Shown here piece by piece: positions 15,968-25,656 of a stretch of 64,000 nucleotides of DNA (the stretch's first letter is position 1; every line of letters begins with the position of its first letter). The stretch lies in NCBI RefSeq assembly GCF_014651115.1, contig NZ_BMWG01000003.1:207685-271684 (forward strand), read 5' to 3'. The position numbers and the translations under genes are program-made. This stretch comes from Streptomyces inusitatus. Its GTDB lineage: Bacteria; Actinomycetota; Actinomycetes; Streptomycetales; Streptomycetaceae. Below the pieces are notes generated by a model, which ran no database searches, had not been told where the DNA came from, and saw only the letters and a program-made list of their open reading frames with translations.

Positions 15968-16324
15968 ATGCCCGCCGCCGCCGTCGAAGATCTCGCCTGG
16001 GGCCGGATAGTCACCGACGCTCCCCAGGAGCGTCCCGTGCGCGTCGCCCTCTGCTACGAACCGTCCGAGGACCCCGCAGCGGTCCGGTTCTCCTTCCCGG
16101 GCGGGCGTGACGTCCCCCGTGACTGGACCTTCCCGCGCGAGCTGCTGGAGAGCGGGCTGCGCTCCCCCGTGCGCGAGGGCGATGTGGAGGTCTGGCCCTG
16201 CGGCCGGGTCCAGGCGGTGGTGGAGCTGCACACCGCGGACGGGGTCTCGGTGGTGCAGTTCGACACCAGCGCGCTCAACAGATTCCTGCGCCACACCTAC
16301 GCGGCGGCGACCCCGGCGCGCTGA
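15968..16324 (+). CDS. SsgA-like sporulation/cell-division regulator
   Basis: 118 aa. It shows the SsgA-family pattern: DWTFPRELLESGL, VWPCG, and a C-terminal VQFDTSALNRFLRHTYAA where family members have a helix controlling septum-site choice. SsgA-like proteins are confined to morphologically complex actinomycetes and help localise the division and spore-wall machinery. It is small and cytosolic, with GAGGAG near -10. Which member of the family it is cannot be settled here. Confidence 0.88.
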   Translation: MPAAAVEDLAWGRIVTDAPQERPVRVALCYEPSEDPAAVRFSFPGGRDVPRDWTFPRELLESGLRSPVREGDVEVWPCGRVQAVVELHTADGVSVVQFDTSALNRFLRHTYAAATPAR

Positions 16325-16359
16325 GCGGCGTACGCCGGGCGCCCGCCCGGCCCGCCCGA

Positions 16360-16410
16360 ATACGGCGGTGGCCGCACCCCCCGCCTGGAGGAGTGCGGCC
16401 ACCGTCGTAT
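16360..16410. terminator. Bidirectional terminator after the SsgA-like gene
   Basis: An 18-bp stem with one G-U pair (16360-16377 with 16393-16410) and a 15-nt loop. It sits between the plus-strand SsgA-like gene and the minus-strand MMPL gene, so it can serve both. Confidence 0.7.
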
Positions 16411-16450
16411 CCGTATCCCGTATCCGTATCCGTATCCGTATCCGTATCCG
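16408..16450. repeat. Hexanucleotide microsatellite (TATCCG)n
   Basis: About seven copies of the unit TATCCG, with one extra C, lie directly after the terminator stem in the non-coding gap between two convergent genes. It is a likely slippage site and useful as a strain marker; no function is seen. Confidence 0.85.
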
Positions 16451-16480
16451 CGCACGGCGGACCGGCGGGATCCCGAAGGG

Positions 16481-18718
16481 TCAGACGCGAGCCAGCTCGC
16501 GATCGTCGTCAGGACCGCCCGGAGCGTGGGCGAGCTGCTTCTGGAGCTGCTCGCCCTCCACGTCCACATTGGGCAGCGCCCGGTCGAGCCAGCGCGGCAG
16601 CCACCACGCCTTGTGACCGAGGAGCGCCAGCACCGCGGGCACGATGGCCATCCGGACCACGAAGGCATCGAAGATCACCGCGATCGCGAGACCGAAGCCG
16701 ATCATCGTGACCATCTGCTCGCCGGAGCCGATGAAGCCCGCGAAGACACCCACCATGATCGCCGCAGCGGCGGTGACGACCCGCGCGCCGTGCTTGAAGC
16801 CGGTCACCACGGCCTCGCCGGGGCGCTCGCCGTGGACGTACGCCTCGCGCATGCGGGTGACGAGGAAGACCTCGTAGTCCATGGCCAGACCGAAGACGAC
16901 ACCCACCATGAAGATCGGCATCATCGACATGATCGGACCGGGCTGCTCCACATTGAACAGCTCGCCGAGCCAGCCCCACTGGAAGACCGCGACGACCGCG
17001 CCCAGCGCCGCGAGGACGGAGAGCAGGAAGCCGAGGGCCGCCTTCAGCGGAACCAGGATGGAGCGGAAGACCAGCACCAGCAGCAGGAAGGCGAGGCCGA
17101 CGACCAGCGCCAGATAGGGCACCAGCGCGTCGTTCATCTTCTGCGAGAAGTCGATGTTCAGCGCCGTGGTGCCGGTGACCAGGACCTTCGCACCGGTGTC
17201 GGAGGTGATGTCCTTGCCGGAGTCACGGATGTCGTGCACCAGGTTCTCGGTCTTCACCGAGGAGGGGCGGTCCTTGGGGACCACGGTGACGAGACCGGTG
17301 TCGCCGGCCTCGTTCAGCGGGGCGGGGATGACCACGGCCACCCCGTCGAGCTTGCCGATCCGCTCGGCGACCTCGTCGACCGCGGCCTTGGGGTTCTCGC
17401 TCTTCTTGGCGTCGACCACCAGGGTCAGCGGACCGTTGAAGCCGGGGCCGAAGCCGTCGGAGAGCAGGTCGTACGCCTTGCGGGGGCTGGAGGAGGGGGC
17501 CGAGGAGCCCTCGTCGGGCAGACCGAGCTGGAGCGAGCCGACCGGGACGGCGGCGATGCCGAGGCCCACCACGCCGACGAGCAGCACGGCGATCGGGCGG
17601 CGCAGGACGAAGCGGGCCCAGCGGGTGCCCATGTTGGGCTTGCCGGAGACCGGCTCGGGGCTCTGGTGGCCGGAGAGCTTGGCCTCCTTGCGGGCCTTGC
17701 GGACCTTGCGGCCCAGCACCTTCTCGCCCGCGAAGCCCAGCAGCGCCGGGATCAGGGTGATCGCGATGATGACGGCGATGACCACCGTGCCGGCCGCGGC
17801 GAAGCCCATCTTGCTGAGCATCGGGATGTTCACGACGGCCAGGCCGACCAGGGCGATGACCACGGTCAGACCGGCGAAGACCACCGCGGAGCCCGCGGTG
17901 CCGGTGGCCCGGCCCGCCGCCTCCTCGCGGGAGTGGCCCTCCAGCAGCTCCGCGCGGTAGCGGGAGACGATGAAGAGCGCGTAGTCGATGCCGACCGCGA
18001 GACCGATCATCATCGCCAGGGTGCCGGTGGTGGTGCCCAGGTCGAAGACGTTGGCCAGCGCGGTGATCGAGGAGATGCCGATGCCGACGCCGATGATGGC
18101 GGTGAGCAGCGGAAGACCGGCCGCGATCAGCGAGCCGAAGGTGATGGCCAGCACGATCGCCGCGATGACGATGCCGATGACCTCGGCGGAGGACGGGTCG
18201 ACCTCCGCCGCGGCGGCGTCACCGCCGATCTCCACGGTCAGCCCCGTGTCCCGGGCCTTCTCACCGGTCTTCGTCAGCGCGTCACGCGTCTCGTCGGTCA
18301 GCTCCATGCCGCTGACCTTGTAGCTGACGGAGACGTACGCCGTGCCCGCGTCCTTGGAGACCGCGCCCGCGGTGTACGGGTCGGCGACGGAGGCGATCTG
18401 GTCGGAGCCCGCCTTCAGATCGGCGACGACCTTGTTGACCTCGGTCTTGTTGGCCGGGTCGGTCATCTTCTGACCGTCGGGGGCCTTGAAGACGATCCTG
18501 GCGGTCGCGCCGTCGGCGCTGGCCCCCGGGAACCGCTCTTCCAGGACGTCGAAGGCCTGCTGGGACTCGGTGCCCGGGAGGGCGAACCCCGGGTCCTTGG
18601 GGGTGGAGGCGCTGGAGGCGGCGACACCCGCGAGCACCAGCAGCGCCACCCATATCAGGGCGACGAACCGGCGTCTGCGGAAGGCGAACCGGCCGAGTTT
18701 GTAGAGGAACGTGGCCAC
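16481..18718 (-). CDS. MMPL/RND-family membrane exporter
   Basis: 745 aa with about 12 membrane helices in two RND halves, each with a periplasm-side-like loop after helix 1. Proton-relay motifs GLAVGIDYALFIVSRYR and GLAMDYEVFLVTRMRE occur in the two halves, as in MmpL proteins that move lipids or hydrophobic compounds. The N-terminus has one helix after MATFLYKLGRFAFRRRR. The TetR gene upstream on the same strand probably controls it. The cargo is not predictable. Confidence 0.93.
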   Translation of the reverse strand: MATFLYKLGRFAFRRRRFVALIWVALLVLAGVAASSASTPKDPGFALPGTESQQAFDVLEERFPGASADGATARIVFKAPDGQKMTDPANKTEVNKVVADLKAGSDQIASVADPYTAGAVSKDAGTAYVSVSYKVSGMELTDETRDALTKTGEKARDTGLTVEIGGDAAAAEVDPSSAEVIGIVIAAIVLAITFGSLIAAGLPLLTAIIGVGIGISSITALANVFDLGTTTGTLAMMIGLAVGIDYALFIVSRYRAELLEGHSREEAAGRATGTAGSAVVFAGLTVVIALVGLAVVNIPMLSKMGFAAAGTVVIAVIIAITLIPALLGFAGEKVLGRKVRKARKEAKLSGHQSPEPVSGKPNMGTRWARFVLRRPIAVLLVGVVGLGIAAVPVGSLQLGLPDEGSSAPSSSPRKAYDLLSDGFGPGFNGPLTLVVDAKKSENPKAAVDEVAERIGKLDGVAVVIPAPLNEAGDTGLVTVVPKDRPSSVKTENLVHDIRDSGKDITSDTGAKVLVTGTTALNIDFSQKMNDALVPYLALVVGLAFLLLVLVFRSILVPLKAALGFLLSVLAALGAVVAVFQWGWLGELFNVEQPGPIMSMMPIFMVGVVFGLAMDYEVFLVTRMREAYVHGERPGEAVVTGFKHGARVVTAAAAIMVGVFAGFIGSGEQMVTMIGFGLAIAVIFDAFVVRMAIVPAVLALLGHKAWWLPRWLDRALPNVDVEGEQLQKQLAHAPGGPDDDRELARV

Positions 18719-19057
18719 GAGGGCTTACTCCCGTTATTGAAGACGGAACAGGACATGGGGAGTCGGCCCGACGGACGAGAGCAGCGCGCGTCAGGTACGG
18801 GGTGGTGCGGTGAGCGGGGTGGGGAGAGGCTCTGGGGAGAGCCGGGGCTCGGAAAAGGGCTCGGGGGAACCCGCGGGCCCGCTGGGGAAGGGGGCCCGAA
18901 GTCTCAGGGAGAACAGGGAAAGCAGGAGAAGCGGGGGAACAGAAGGGGCGGGGCTCAGGGCTCGGGTGGGGGGTTCACGGAGACTCAGCGGTGCGGGGAG
19001 GGCCGACAGCGGGGGCAGCCGCCCACTCCTCGGCCGCCGGGAGTACGGTGACGCATA
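18719..19057. other. 339-bp gap between tetR and the MMPL gene
   Basis: Strongly purine-biased on the plus strand (GGGGA/GGAGAGG runs from ~18810 to 19000). Plus-strand frames here are open only because of this bias and look unlike proteins. It may hold the MMPL promoter near 18719-18760 (TTGAAGAC...GGAACAGGACATG). I saw no gene and no long palindrome. Confidence 0.5.
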
Positions 19058-19630
19058 TCAGGCCTCCAGCGCCGGAAGGACGACGGCGTCCACATACTGG
19101 CGGAGGAACTCGATGTCCGGCGGCCGGACGTCGACCACCTCCCGGGCGAAGAACACACCGAGCAGCATGTGCGGCAGGAAATCCTTCGCGGGGTTGTCCT
19201 CACGGATCTCCCCCCGCTCGACCGCCCGCCGCACCACGGTCTGAAGCTCGCCCGAGTCGGGCTCGACGAGCTGCTCCCGCAGCGCGCGGTGGAGATCCGG
19301 ATGGGTGTGGATGGCCTGGAACAGCCCGCGCAGCAGCGCGGTGTCCCGCGCCATCTCGGCGTCGTCGCCCCGGCAGACCATCGCGTGGAAGTCACCGCGC
19401 AGCGAGCCCGTGTCGACCTCGCTGCTGTTGTGCGGGGACAGCTCGCGCAGCGCCTTCGCCACCAGCTCGGGCTTGCCGCCCCACTGACGGTAGAGGGTGG
19501 CCTTGCTGGAGCGGGTACGGGCGGCGATCGCGTCCATCGTCAGGGCGTCGTACCCCACTTCGCGCAGCAGATCGAGGACGGCGCCAAAAAGCTCGCCCTC
19601 GCGCTCCGGCGTCAGCCGGCTGCGGGTCAT
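19058..19630 (-). CDS. TetR-family repressor
   Basis: 190 aa. The N-terminal HTH is MDAIAARTRSSKATLYRQWGGKPELV (residues ~31-56). The C-terminal ligand domain is of the AcrR/TetR_C type. ATG at 19630. Two palindromes resembling CGAAACGGTTTCG lie upstream, between this gene and the divergent Tricorn gene, so it probably represses itself and perhaps its neighbour. As it precedes the MMPL exporter on the same strand, export control is likely. Confidence 0.92.
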   Translation of the reverse strand: MTRSRLTPEREGELFGAVLDLLREVGYDALTMDAIAARTRSSKATLYRQWGGKPELVAKALRELSPHNSSEVDTGSLRGDFHAMVCRGDDAEMARDTALLRGLFQAIHTHPDLHRALREQLVEPDSGELQTVVRRAVERGEIREDNPAKDFLPHMLLGVFFAREVVDVRPPDIEFLRQYVDAVVLPALEA

Positions 19631-19666
19631 GGCGGGCCTCCCCTCACCGATCGAATGATCAACCGA

Positions 19667-19727
19667 ACGAAACGGTTTCGTACACTTAGGAATTTACTCC
19701 ACCGCTCATCGAAACGAAAACGTTTCG
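19667..19727. promoter_or_regulatory. Paired TetR operators
   Basis: Site 1 is a perfect 15-bp palindrome centred on CGAAACGGTTTCG (19667-19681). Site 2 is CGAAAACGTTTCG (19715-19727), with one mismatch. Centres are 47 bp apart. The first lies 37 nt upstream of the tetR start. Two similar palindromes beside a tetR gene strongly suggest its binding sites. Confidence 0.75.
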
Positions 19728-19835
19728 CTTGTGTCCTCGGTCACGCCCCGGCGGCACCGGGGGTCGCCCCCGGCCTCCGCCGCCGGAGTCGCCGCCGGAG
19801 TTGCCGCCGCCCCGGAGCGCGGAAAGCATTGGGGG

Positions 19836-22800
19836 GTGAGCGACGACGTGGCGTATCTCCGCTTCCCGCATCTCCACGGCGATCTGCTGTGCTTCGCCGC
19901 CGAGGACGATCTCTGGGTGGCGCCGCTGGTCCCCGAGGGCCACCGGCCGGGCCGGGCCTGGCGGCTCACCGTCGACCGGACCCGGGTCGGACACCCCCGC
20001 TTCTCGCCGGACGGCGGGAGCATCGCGTACACGAACTGGCGCAGCCTCGACCCGGAGATCCATCTCGTCCCGGTGGCGGGCGGCGCCGCCCGGCGGCTCA
20101 GCTACTGGGGGTCGGCCGACACCCGGGTCTGCGGCTGGACCCCCGACGGCCAGGTGCTCGCCGTCTCCTCGCACGGCCAGCCCTTCTCGTACTTCTCCTG
20201 GGCCTACAGCGTCCCCACCGACGGCTCCCCCGGCGGACAGCTCCCCTGGGGTCCCGTCTCGGACATCGCCGTCGCCGACGACCCCGGCGGCGAGCGGCGC
20301 ACCCTGCTGCTCACCGGGAAGCCGCCGCACGAGCCCGCCTTCTGGAAGCGTTACCGGGGCGGCGCGACCGGGCGGCTCTGGCTGCACGGGCGGCGGCTGC
20401 TGGCCGAGCTGGACGGGCATCTGGAGTGCCCGATGTTCGTCGGCGGCCGGATCGCCTTCCTCTCCGACCACGAGGGCATCGGAAATCTCTACTCCTGTCT
20501 GCCGGACGGTTCCGGGCTGAGACGTCATACCGACCATGACGCTTTTTATGCCCGCCATGCCTCCACGGACGGCCGGCGGGTCGTCTACCAGTGCGCGGGC
20601 GAGCTGTGGATCGCCGGGGAGCTGACCGATCCCGCCTCGGTCCCGCGCAGGCTGGAAGTGCGGCTCGGCGGGCCGCGCACCGGCCGGCGCGTCCATCAGG
20701 TGCCCGCCGCCAGCCATGTGGACGCGGTCTCGGTGGACACCACCGGCCGGGCGAGCGCCGTCTCCGTGCGCGGCAGTCTGTACTGGCTCACCCACCGCGA
20801 CGGCCCGGCGCGCACCATCGCGGACACCCCGGGGGTACGGGTGCGGCTGCCGGTGATGCTCGGCGCGGGCGGGCAGGTGGCGTATGTGACGGACGCGGAG
20901 GGCGAGGACGCGGTCGAGATCGCCTATCTGCCCCGGGCCAGCGGCGACCGGGAGCCGAGACGCCCGGCGGCCGGGCCGCTGGGCCGGGTGCAGGAGATGG
21001 TGTCGGACCCGGCGGGGGAGGTCCTGGCGATCGCCTCGCACGACGGGCGGCTGCTGCTGCTGGACGCGCGGGAGGCGGAAGAGCCGGAAGAGCCGGAAGA
21101 CACCGACACGGGTACGGGGGCGGGGGCGGGGACGGGGGCGGGGGCGGGGACGGGTACGGCGGGCGGCGGCGGTCTGGTCGAGCTGGCCCGGTCCGACAAC
21201 GGCCCGGTGCGCGATCTGGCCTTCTCCCCCGACGGCTCCTGGCTGGCCTGGTCCCAGCCCGGCGTCGGCCGTTCGCTGCGGCAGATCAAGCTGGCCCGGA
21301 TCGCGGACCGGACCGTCGTCGACCTCACCGACGGCCGCTTCGAGGACGAGAATCCGGTCTTCACCGGCGACGGCCGCTATCTCGCCTTCCTCTCCTGGCG
21401 GGGCTTCGACCCGGTGTACGACGTCCACACCGGGGATCTGTCCTTCCCGCTGGGCTGCCGCCCCTATCTCGTACCCCTGTCCTCGGCGACCCCCTCGCCC
21501 TTCGCGCTCTCGCCGGACGGACGGCCCGCGGCGGGCGGGCTCGATCCGCTGGAGGAGTCCGACGCCCCGCAGTCCGAGGGCGCGGCACCGCCGCTGATGG
21601 TCGAGATGGAGGGGCTGGAGAGCCGGGTGACGCCGTTCCCGGTGGCGGCGTCCAAGTATTCGGCGATGTGCCCGGTGAGCGGCGGCGGGCTGGTCTGGCT
21701 GCGCTGGCCGATCTCCGGCGCGCTCGGGGAGACCTTCGCCAATCCGGCGGACATGTCCGGGCGGCCCACCCTGGAGCACTTCGACATCTCCAAGGCGCGG
21801 CGCACCGAACTCGTCGGCGATCTCGACTGGTTCGCGGTGAGCGGGGACGGCACCCGGCTGGTGGTGGTCGACGAGGACGAGCTGAGCGCGGTCCCGGCGA
21901 CCGAGCCCGCCGACGGGGACTCGACAGTGCTGCTGGATCTGCGGCGGATCCTGCACGAGGTGGACCCGGCGTCCGAGTGGCGTCAGGCGTACGCCGAGGC
22001 GGGCCGGCTGATCCGGGCCTACTTCTGGGACCCGGGGCTGAGCGGCGTCGACTGGGACGCGGTGCTCGACCAGTACCGGCCGCTGGTGGAGCGAGTGGCC
22101 TCGCCGGACGAGTTCGCCGATCTGCTCCGCGAGGTGCTGGGCGAGCTGGGCACCTCGCACGCCTATGTCTCCCCGGCGCGCCGGAACGAGGGGCCGCCGC
22201 ACTACCAGCGGCCGATGGGGCTGCTGGGCGCCAATCTGATCTGCCGGGACGGGAACTGGCTGGTGAAAAGGATTCTTCCCGGCGAGTCCTCCGACTCCAA
22301 GGCGCGCTCCCCGCTGGCCGGGGCCGGGATCCGCGAGGGCGCGGCGATCACCCATGTGGACGGCCGCCCGGTCGACCCGGTCGCGGGCCCCTTCCCGATG
22401 CTGTCGGCTGCCGGCGGCACCACGGTCGAGCTGACCTTCCGGCCCGCCGAGGGCGGCCCCGGCTCCCGGCGGGTCGCGGTGGTCCCGCTGGTGGACGAGC
22501 GCCCGCTGCGGTACCAGGACTGGGTGGCGAAACGCCGTGCGGTGGTCCGCAGACTGAGCGGCGGGGCCTGCGGCTATCTCCACATCCCGGATCTGGGCGG
22601 CTCCGGCTGGGCGCAGTTCAACCGCGATCTGCGGCTGGAGGTCTCCCGTCCGGCGCTGATCGTGGATGTACGGGGGAACGCGGGCGGCCACATCAGCGAG
22701 CTGGTGGTGGAGAAGCTGAGCCGGAGGATCCTCGGCTGGGATCTGACCCGGGACGCCCAGCCGGTCTCGTACGCCTCCAACGCGCCGCGCGGGCCGGTGA

Positions 22801-23189
22801 TCGCGCTGGCCGATGAGGCGACCTCGTCGGACGGTGACATGATCACGGCGGCGTTCAAGCTGCTGGGCCTCGGGCCCGTGGTGGGCTGCCGGACCTGGGG
22901 CGGGGTGGTGGGGATGACGGGACGGCACCAGCTGGGCGACGGCACGGTGATCACCGTGCCCATGAACGCGGCCTGGTTCGACGCCTACGGCTGGTCGGTC
23001 GAGAACCATGGCGTCGAACCGGATCTGCCCGCACTGCGGACCCCCCTGGACTGGGCGGAGGGCCGCCACGCGGGCCTGGACGACGCGGTCCGCCTCGCGC
23101 TGGAGATGCTCGCCGAACGCCCGGCGGCGAGCCCGCCGGGCTACGACGCCGTACCGGACCGCCGGCGGCCCGTCCTCCCGCCGCGCTGA
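19836..23189 (+). CDS. Tricorn protease homolog (S41 family)
   Basis: 1117 aa from the GTG at 19836; an upstream in-frame start adds a low-complexity extension. The N-terminal ~650 residues form two beta-propellers (repeated SPDG-S/Y-IAY blades such as HPRFSPDGGSIAYTNWR). PDZ and catalytic core domains follow. Catalytic residues are visible: Ser774-His775 in GTSHAYV, nucleophile Ser997 or Ser998 in EATSSDGD, and the Glu in VENHGVEPD near 1056-1061. A Gly/Thr/Ala-rich insert (about residues 428-445) lies in a propeller loop. It should degrade peptides released by the proteasome. It is divergent from the tetR gene. Confidence 0.93.
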   Translation: MSDDVAYLRFPHLHGDLLCFAAEDDLWVAPLVPEGHRPGRAWRLTVDRTRVGHPRFSPDGGSIAYTNWRSLDPEIHLVPVAGGAARRLSYWGSADTRVCGWTPDGQVLAVSSHGQPFSYFSWAYSVPTDGSPGGQLPWGPVSDIAVADDPGGERRTLLLTGKPPHEPAFWKRYRGGATGRLWLHGRRLLAELDGHLECPMFVGGRIAFLSDHEGIGNLYSCLPDGSGLRRHTDHDAFYARHASTDGRRVVYQCAGELWIAGELTDPASVPRRLEVRLGGPRTGRRVHQVPAASHVDAVSVDTTGRASAVSVRGSLYWLTHRDGPARTIADTPGVRVRLPVMLGAGGQVAYVTDAEGEDAVEIAYLPRASGDREPRRPAAGPLGRVQEMVSDPAGEVLAIASHDGRLLLLDAREAEEPEEPEDTDTGTGAGAGTGAGAGTGTAGGGGLVELARSDNGPVRDLAFSPDGSWLAWSQPGVGRSLRQIKLARIADRTVVDLTDGRFEDENPVFTGDGRYLAFLSWRGFDPVYDVHTGDLSFPLGCRPYLVPLSSATPSPFALSPDGRPAAGGLDPLEESDAPQSEGAAPPLMVEMEGLESRVTPFPVAASKYSAMCPVSGGGLVWLRWPISGALGETFANPADMSGRPTLEHFDISKARRTELVGDLDWFAVSGDGTRLVVVDEDELSAVPATEPADGDSTVLLDLRRILHEVDPASEWRQAYAEAGRLIRAYFWDPGLSGVDWDAVLDQYRPLVERVASPDEFADLLREVLGELGTSHAYVSPARRNEGPPHYQRPMGLLGANLICRDGNWLVKRILPGESSDSKARSPLAGAGIREGAAITHVDGRPVDPVAGPFPMLSAAGGTTVELTFRPAEGGPGSRRVAVVPLVDERPLRYQDWVAKRRAVVRRLSGGACGYLHIPDLGGSGWAQFNRDLRLEVSRPALIVDVRGNAGGHISELVVEKLSRRILGWDLTRDAQPVSYASNAPRGPVIALADEATSSDGDMITAAFKLLGLGPVVGCRTWGGVVGMTGRHQLGDGTVITVPMNAAWFDAYGWSVENHGVEPDLPALRTPLDWAEGRHAGLDDAVRLALEMLAERPAASPPGYDAVPDRRRPVLPPR

Positions 23190-23218
23190 GGGACCGGCCG
23201 CCCCTCAGCGCGGCGGGA
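23176..23218. terminator. Bidirectional terminator overlapping the Tricorn 3' end
   Basis: A 16-bp perfect stem (23176-23191 with 23203-23218) and an 11-nt loop. The left arm includes the Tricorn stop codon and the right arm ends at the SDR stop, so the two convergent genes share one hairpin. Confidence 0.75.
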
Positions 23219-24097
23219 TCACCCGGGCCCGCGCGCCGCCTCGTCCGCCGCGCCGCCCGCGCCGACGAGGCGCTGGGAGACGCCCGCGACCCGGGGGCCG
23301 AGGCGGGTCATCTCCCGTCGGCCCGCCGCCGCGACCAGCGGCGGCAGCAGCCCCCGTACCGCCTGGGTGGAGCGCAGCCAGCGCTGCCCGTACACCTGCG
23401 CGGAGCGGCGCTCGATCCCCGCCACGATCCGGTCGACGGCGGGGCCCGCCGGATAGGTGCGGTTCGCGGGCCAGGGCAGCCGCCCGCGTGTCTCGCGCAT
23501 CACCTCGTCCCGGTCGGCCCCGCGCACCATGTCGGTGTCCGTCCAGGACAGATAGGCCACCCCGACCCGTACGCCCCGGTGGGCGACCTCGGCGCGCAGG
23601 CTGTGGGCGAAGGCCTCGACCCCGGACTTGGAAGCGCAGTACGCGCTCATCAGCGGCGCGGGGACGATCGCCGCCAGCGAGGCGATCTGGAGGAAGTACC
23701 CCCGGCTCTCGGTCAGCACCGGCAGAAACGCCCGTCCGGTGATCGCGCTTCCGATCAGATTGACCTCGATCACCCGCCGCCAGGAGGCCGGGTCGGAGTC
23801 GGCGAAGGGGCCGCCGGACGCCACCCCGGCGTTGGCGACGACGATGTCGGCCTTGCCGAAGCGCGCCTTGACCTCGGACGCCACCCGGGCCATCGCCTCG
23901 TGATCGGTCACATCCGCCTGCCACCAGTCGTTCTCGGTGTAGAGCCGGCCGCCGACCCGCTTCAGCTCCTCGGGCTCCAGGCCCACCAGCGCCACCCGGG
24001 CCCCGCGCGCGGAGAGCTTGCGGGCGAGGAGTTCGCCGACCCCTCGGGCCGCGCCGGTGACCACAGCGACCTGTCCGTCGAGCCGGTGCCGCCTCAT
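23219..24097 (-). CDS. Short-chain dehydrogenase/reductase
   Basis: 292 aa from the ATG at 24097, coupled (ATGA) to the upstream monooxygenase. Motifs: TGAARGVGE for the dinucleotide, ANAGVASGG, catalytic Ser in IASLAAIV and YCASK. The C-terminal ~70 residues (IERRSAQVYGQRWLRSTQAVRGLLPPLV) form an amphipathic extension as in SDRs that work on lipids or steroids. Pairing with a flavin monooxygenase suggests both act on the same ketone/alcohol substrate. Confidence 0.9.
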   Translation of the reverse strand: MRRHRLDGQVAVVTGAARGVGELLARKLSARGARVALVGLEPEELKRVGGRLYTENDWWQADVTDHEAMARVASEVKARFGKADIVVANAGVASGGPFADSDPASWRRVIEVNLIGSAITGRAFLPVLTESRGYFLQIASLAAIVPAPLMSAYCASKSGVEAFAHSLRAEVAHRGVRVGVAYLSWTDTDMVRGADRDEVMRETRGRLPWPANRTYPAGPAVDRIVAGIERRSAQVYGQRWLRSTQAVRGLLPPLVAAAGRREMTRLGPRVAGVSQRLVGAGGAADEAARGPG

Positions 24098-25629
24098 ACG
24101 GTCTCCTCCACCGAAGCCGCCGTCGCCGTCGCCGTCGCCGTCGCCCGCGCGCGCAGCACGTCGTACTCCGCGAGGTCGACCCGCCGGGTGACCCGGCGGA
24201 ACTCGGCGGTCGTCCCCGGCCAGGTCGTGGTGTTGCGGCCGCTCGCGTCGAGGTACCAGCTGGCGCAGCCGCCGGTGTTCCAGACGGTCCGCCGCATCCG
24301 CTGCTGGACCTCTCGGTTCCACGCCTCGACGGCGGCCGGGCGGGCGGCGAGCGCGGTGCGCCCGCCGAGGGTGTTCAGCTGGCGCAGATAGTCGGCCAGA
24401 TAGTTCAGCTGGGACTCGATCATGAGGATCATCGAGGAGTTCCCCAGAGCGGTGTTGGGGCCGATGATCGTCATCCAGTTGGGGAAACCGGCGGCGGTCG
24501 CGCCGCGCAGCGCGCGCATGCCGTCCTTCCAGGACTCCGCGAGGGTGATCCCGTCCGCGCCGACGACGCGCTCGGCGATCGGCGTGTCGGTGATCCGGAA
24601 CCCGGTGCCGAAGATGATCACATCCGCCTCGGTCTCGGTCCCGTCGGCGGCGATCAGCGTCGAGCCCCTGACCTCGGCGAGCCCGGACGCCACGATCTCC
24701 ACATTGGGCCGGACGACGGCCGGGTAGTAGTCGCTGGAGAGCAGGATCCGCTTGCAGCCGATGCGGTACGAGGGCGTCAGCGCGGCCCGCAGCGCCGGGT
24801 CCTTCACCGACTTGGCGAGATGGGCCCGGGCCATGGCCTCCACCGGACCGAGCCGGCCGGGCCGCTTGGTGAAGGCGGAGACCTGGAGCTCACGCAGCGC
24901 CCAGAGCGCTCCGCGCCGTACGGACGCGGTGAACGGCAGCAGGCGGTGCAGCCCGCGCTCGGCCTCGGTGATCCGCCGGTCCCTCTTGGGCAGCACCCAC
25001 GGCGGGGTCCGCTGGAAGAGCGTCAGCCGCGCCGCCTCCGGCTGGATCCTGGGCACGATCTGGATCGCGGACGCCCCGGTGCCGATCATCGCGACGCGCT
25101 TGCCGCGCAGCTCACGGCCGTCGCCCCAGCGGGCGGTGTGGAAGACCTCGCCGGGGAAGGAGTCGAGCCCGGGGATCTCGGGGATCTTCGGGTCGGAGAG
25201 CGGGCCGGTGGCGGAGACCACCACATCGGCCGTGTAGTCGCCCTCGCTGGTCTCGATCGTCCAGCGCAGCTCGTCCTTGTCCCAGGTCATCTTCTGTACG
25301 TCGTGGCCCAGCCGCAGATGCGGGCGGAGCCCGAAGACGTCCACGACATGCTCCAGATAGGCGCGGATGTGCCGCTGCCCGGAGAAGGTGCGGGGCCAGT
25401 CGGGGTTGGGGGCGAAGGAGAACGAGTAGAGATGCGAGGGCACGTCGCAGGCGCACCCCGGATAGCTGTTGTCGCGCCAGGTGCCGCCGACGGAGTCGGC
25501 GCGCTCCAGGACGACGAAGTCGGTGATGCCCTCGCGGCGGAGCCGGACGGCGGCCCCGAGACCGCCGAAGCCGGATCCGACGACCGCGACCCTCACATGC
25601 TGTTGGTGCTCCTGTTCCCGCCGGCTCAT
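24094..25629 (-). CDS. Flavin-containing monooxygenase (Baeyer-Villiger type)
   Basis: 511 aa from the ATG at 25629, which follows GGGAGG; a GTG four codons upstream is less likely. FAD site GSGFGGLG (~20), NADPH site GTGASA, and FPGEVFHTARW matching the class B BVMO fingerprint FxGxxxHxxxW. It predicts insertion of oxygen next to a carbonyl. The C-terminus has an ATATATATAA low-complexity tail. Operon with the SDR; divergent MerR gene. Confidence 0.92.
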   Translation of the reverse strand: MSRREQEHQQHVRVAVVGSGFGGLGAAVRLRREGITDFVVLERADSVGGTWRDNSYPGCACDVPSHLYSFSFAPNPDWPRTFSGQRHIRAYLEHVVDVFGLRPHLRLGHDVQKMTWDKDELRWTIETSEGDYTADVVVSATGPLSDPKIPEIPGLDSFPGEVFHTARWGDGRELRGKRVAMIGTGASAIQIVPRIQPEAARLTLFQRTPPWVLPKRDRRITEAERGLHRLLPFTASVRRGALWALRELQVSAFTKRPGRLGPVEAMARAHLAKSVKDPALRAALTPSYRIGCKRILLSSDYYPAVVRPNVEIVASGLAEVRGSTLIAADGTETEADVIIFGTGFRITDTPIAERVVGADGITLAESWKDGMRALRGATAAGFPNWMTIIGPNTALGNSSMILMIESQLNYLADYLRQLNTLGGRTALAARPAAVEAWNREVQQRMRRTVWNTGGCASWYLDASGRNTTTWPGTTAEFRRVTRRVDLAEYDVLRARATATATATAASVEETV

Positions 25630-25656
25630 GCCGCCTCCCACCGAAAGCCACCACTC

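Noticed and set aside
16526..19051. An 841-codon plus-strand open frame opposite the MMPL gene
   Set aside because: Composition (Asp/His/Gly/Arg-rich, no domain) is that of an antisense shadow of a GC-biased gene; the minus strand has clear RND motifs.
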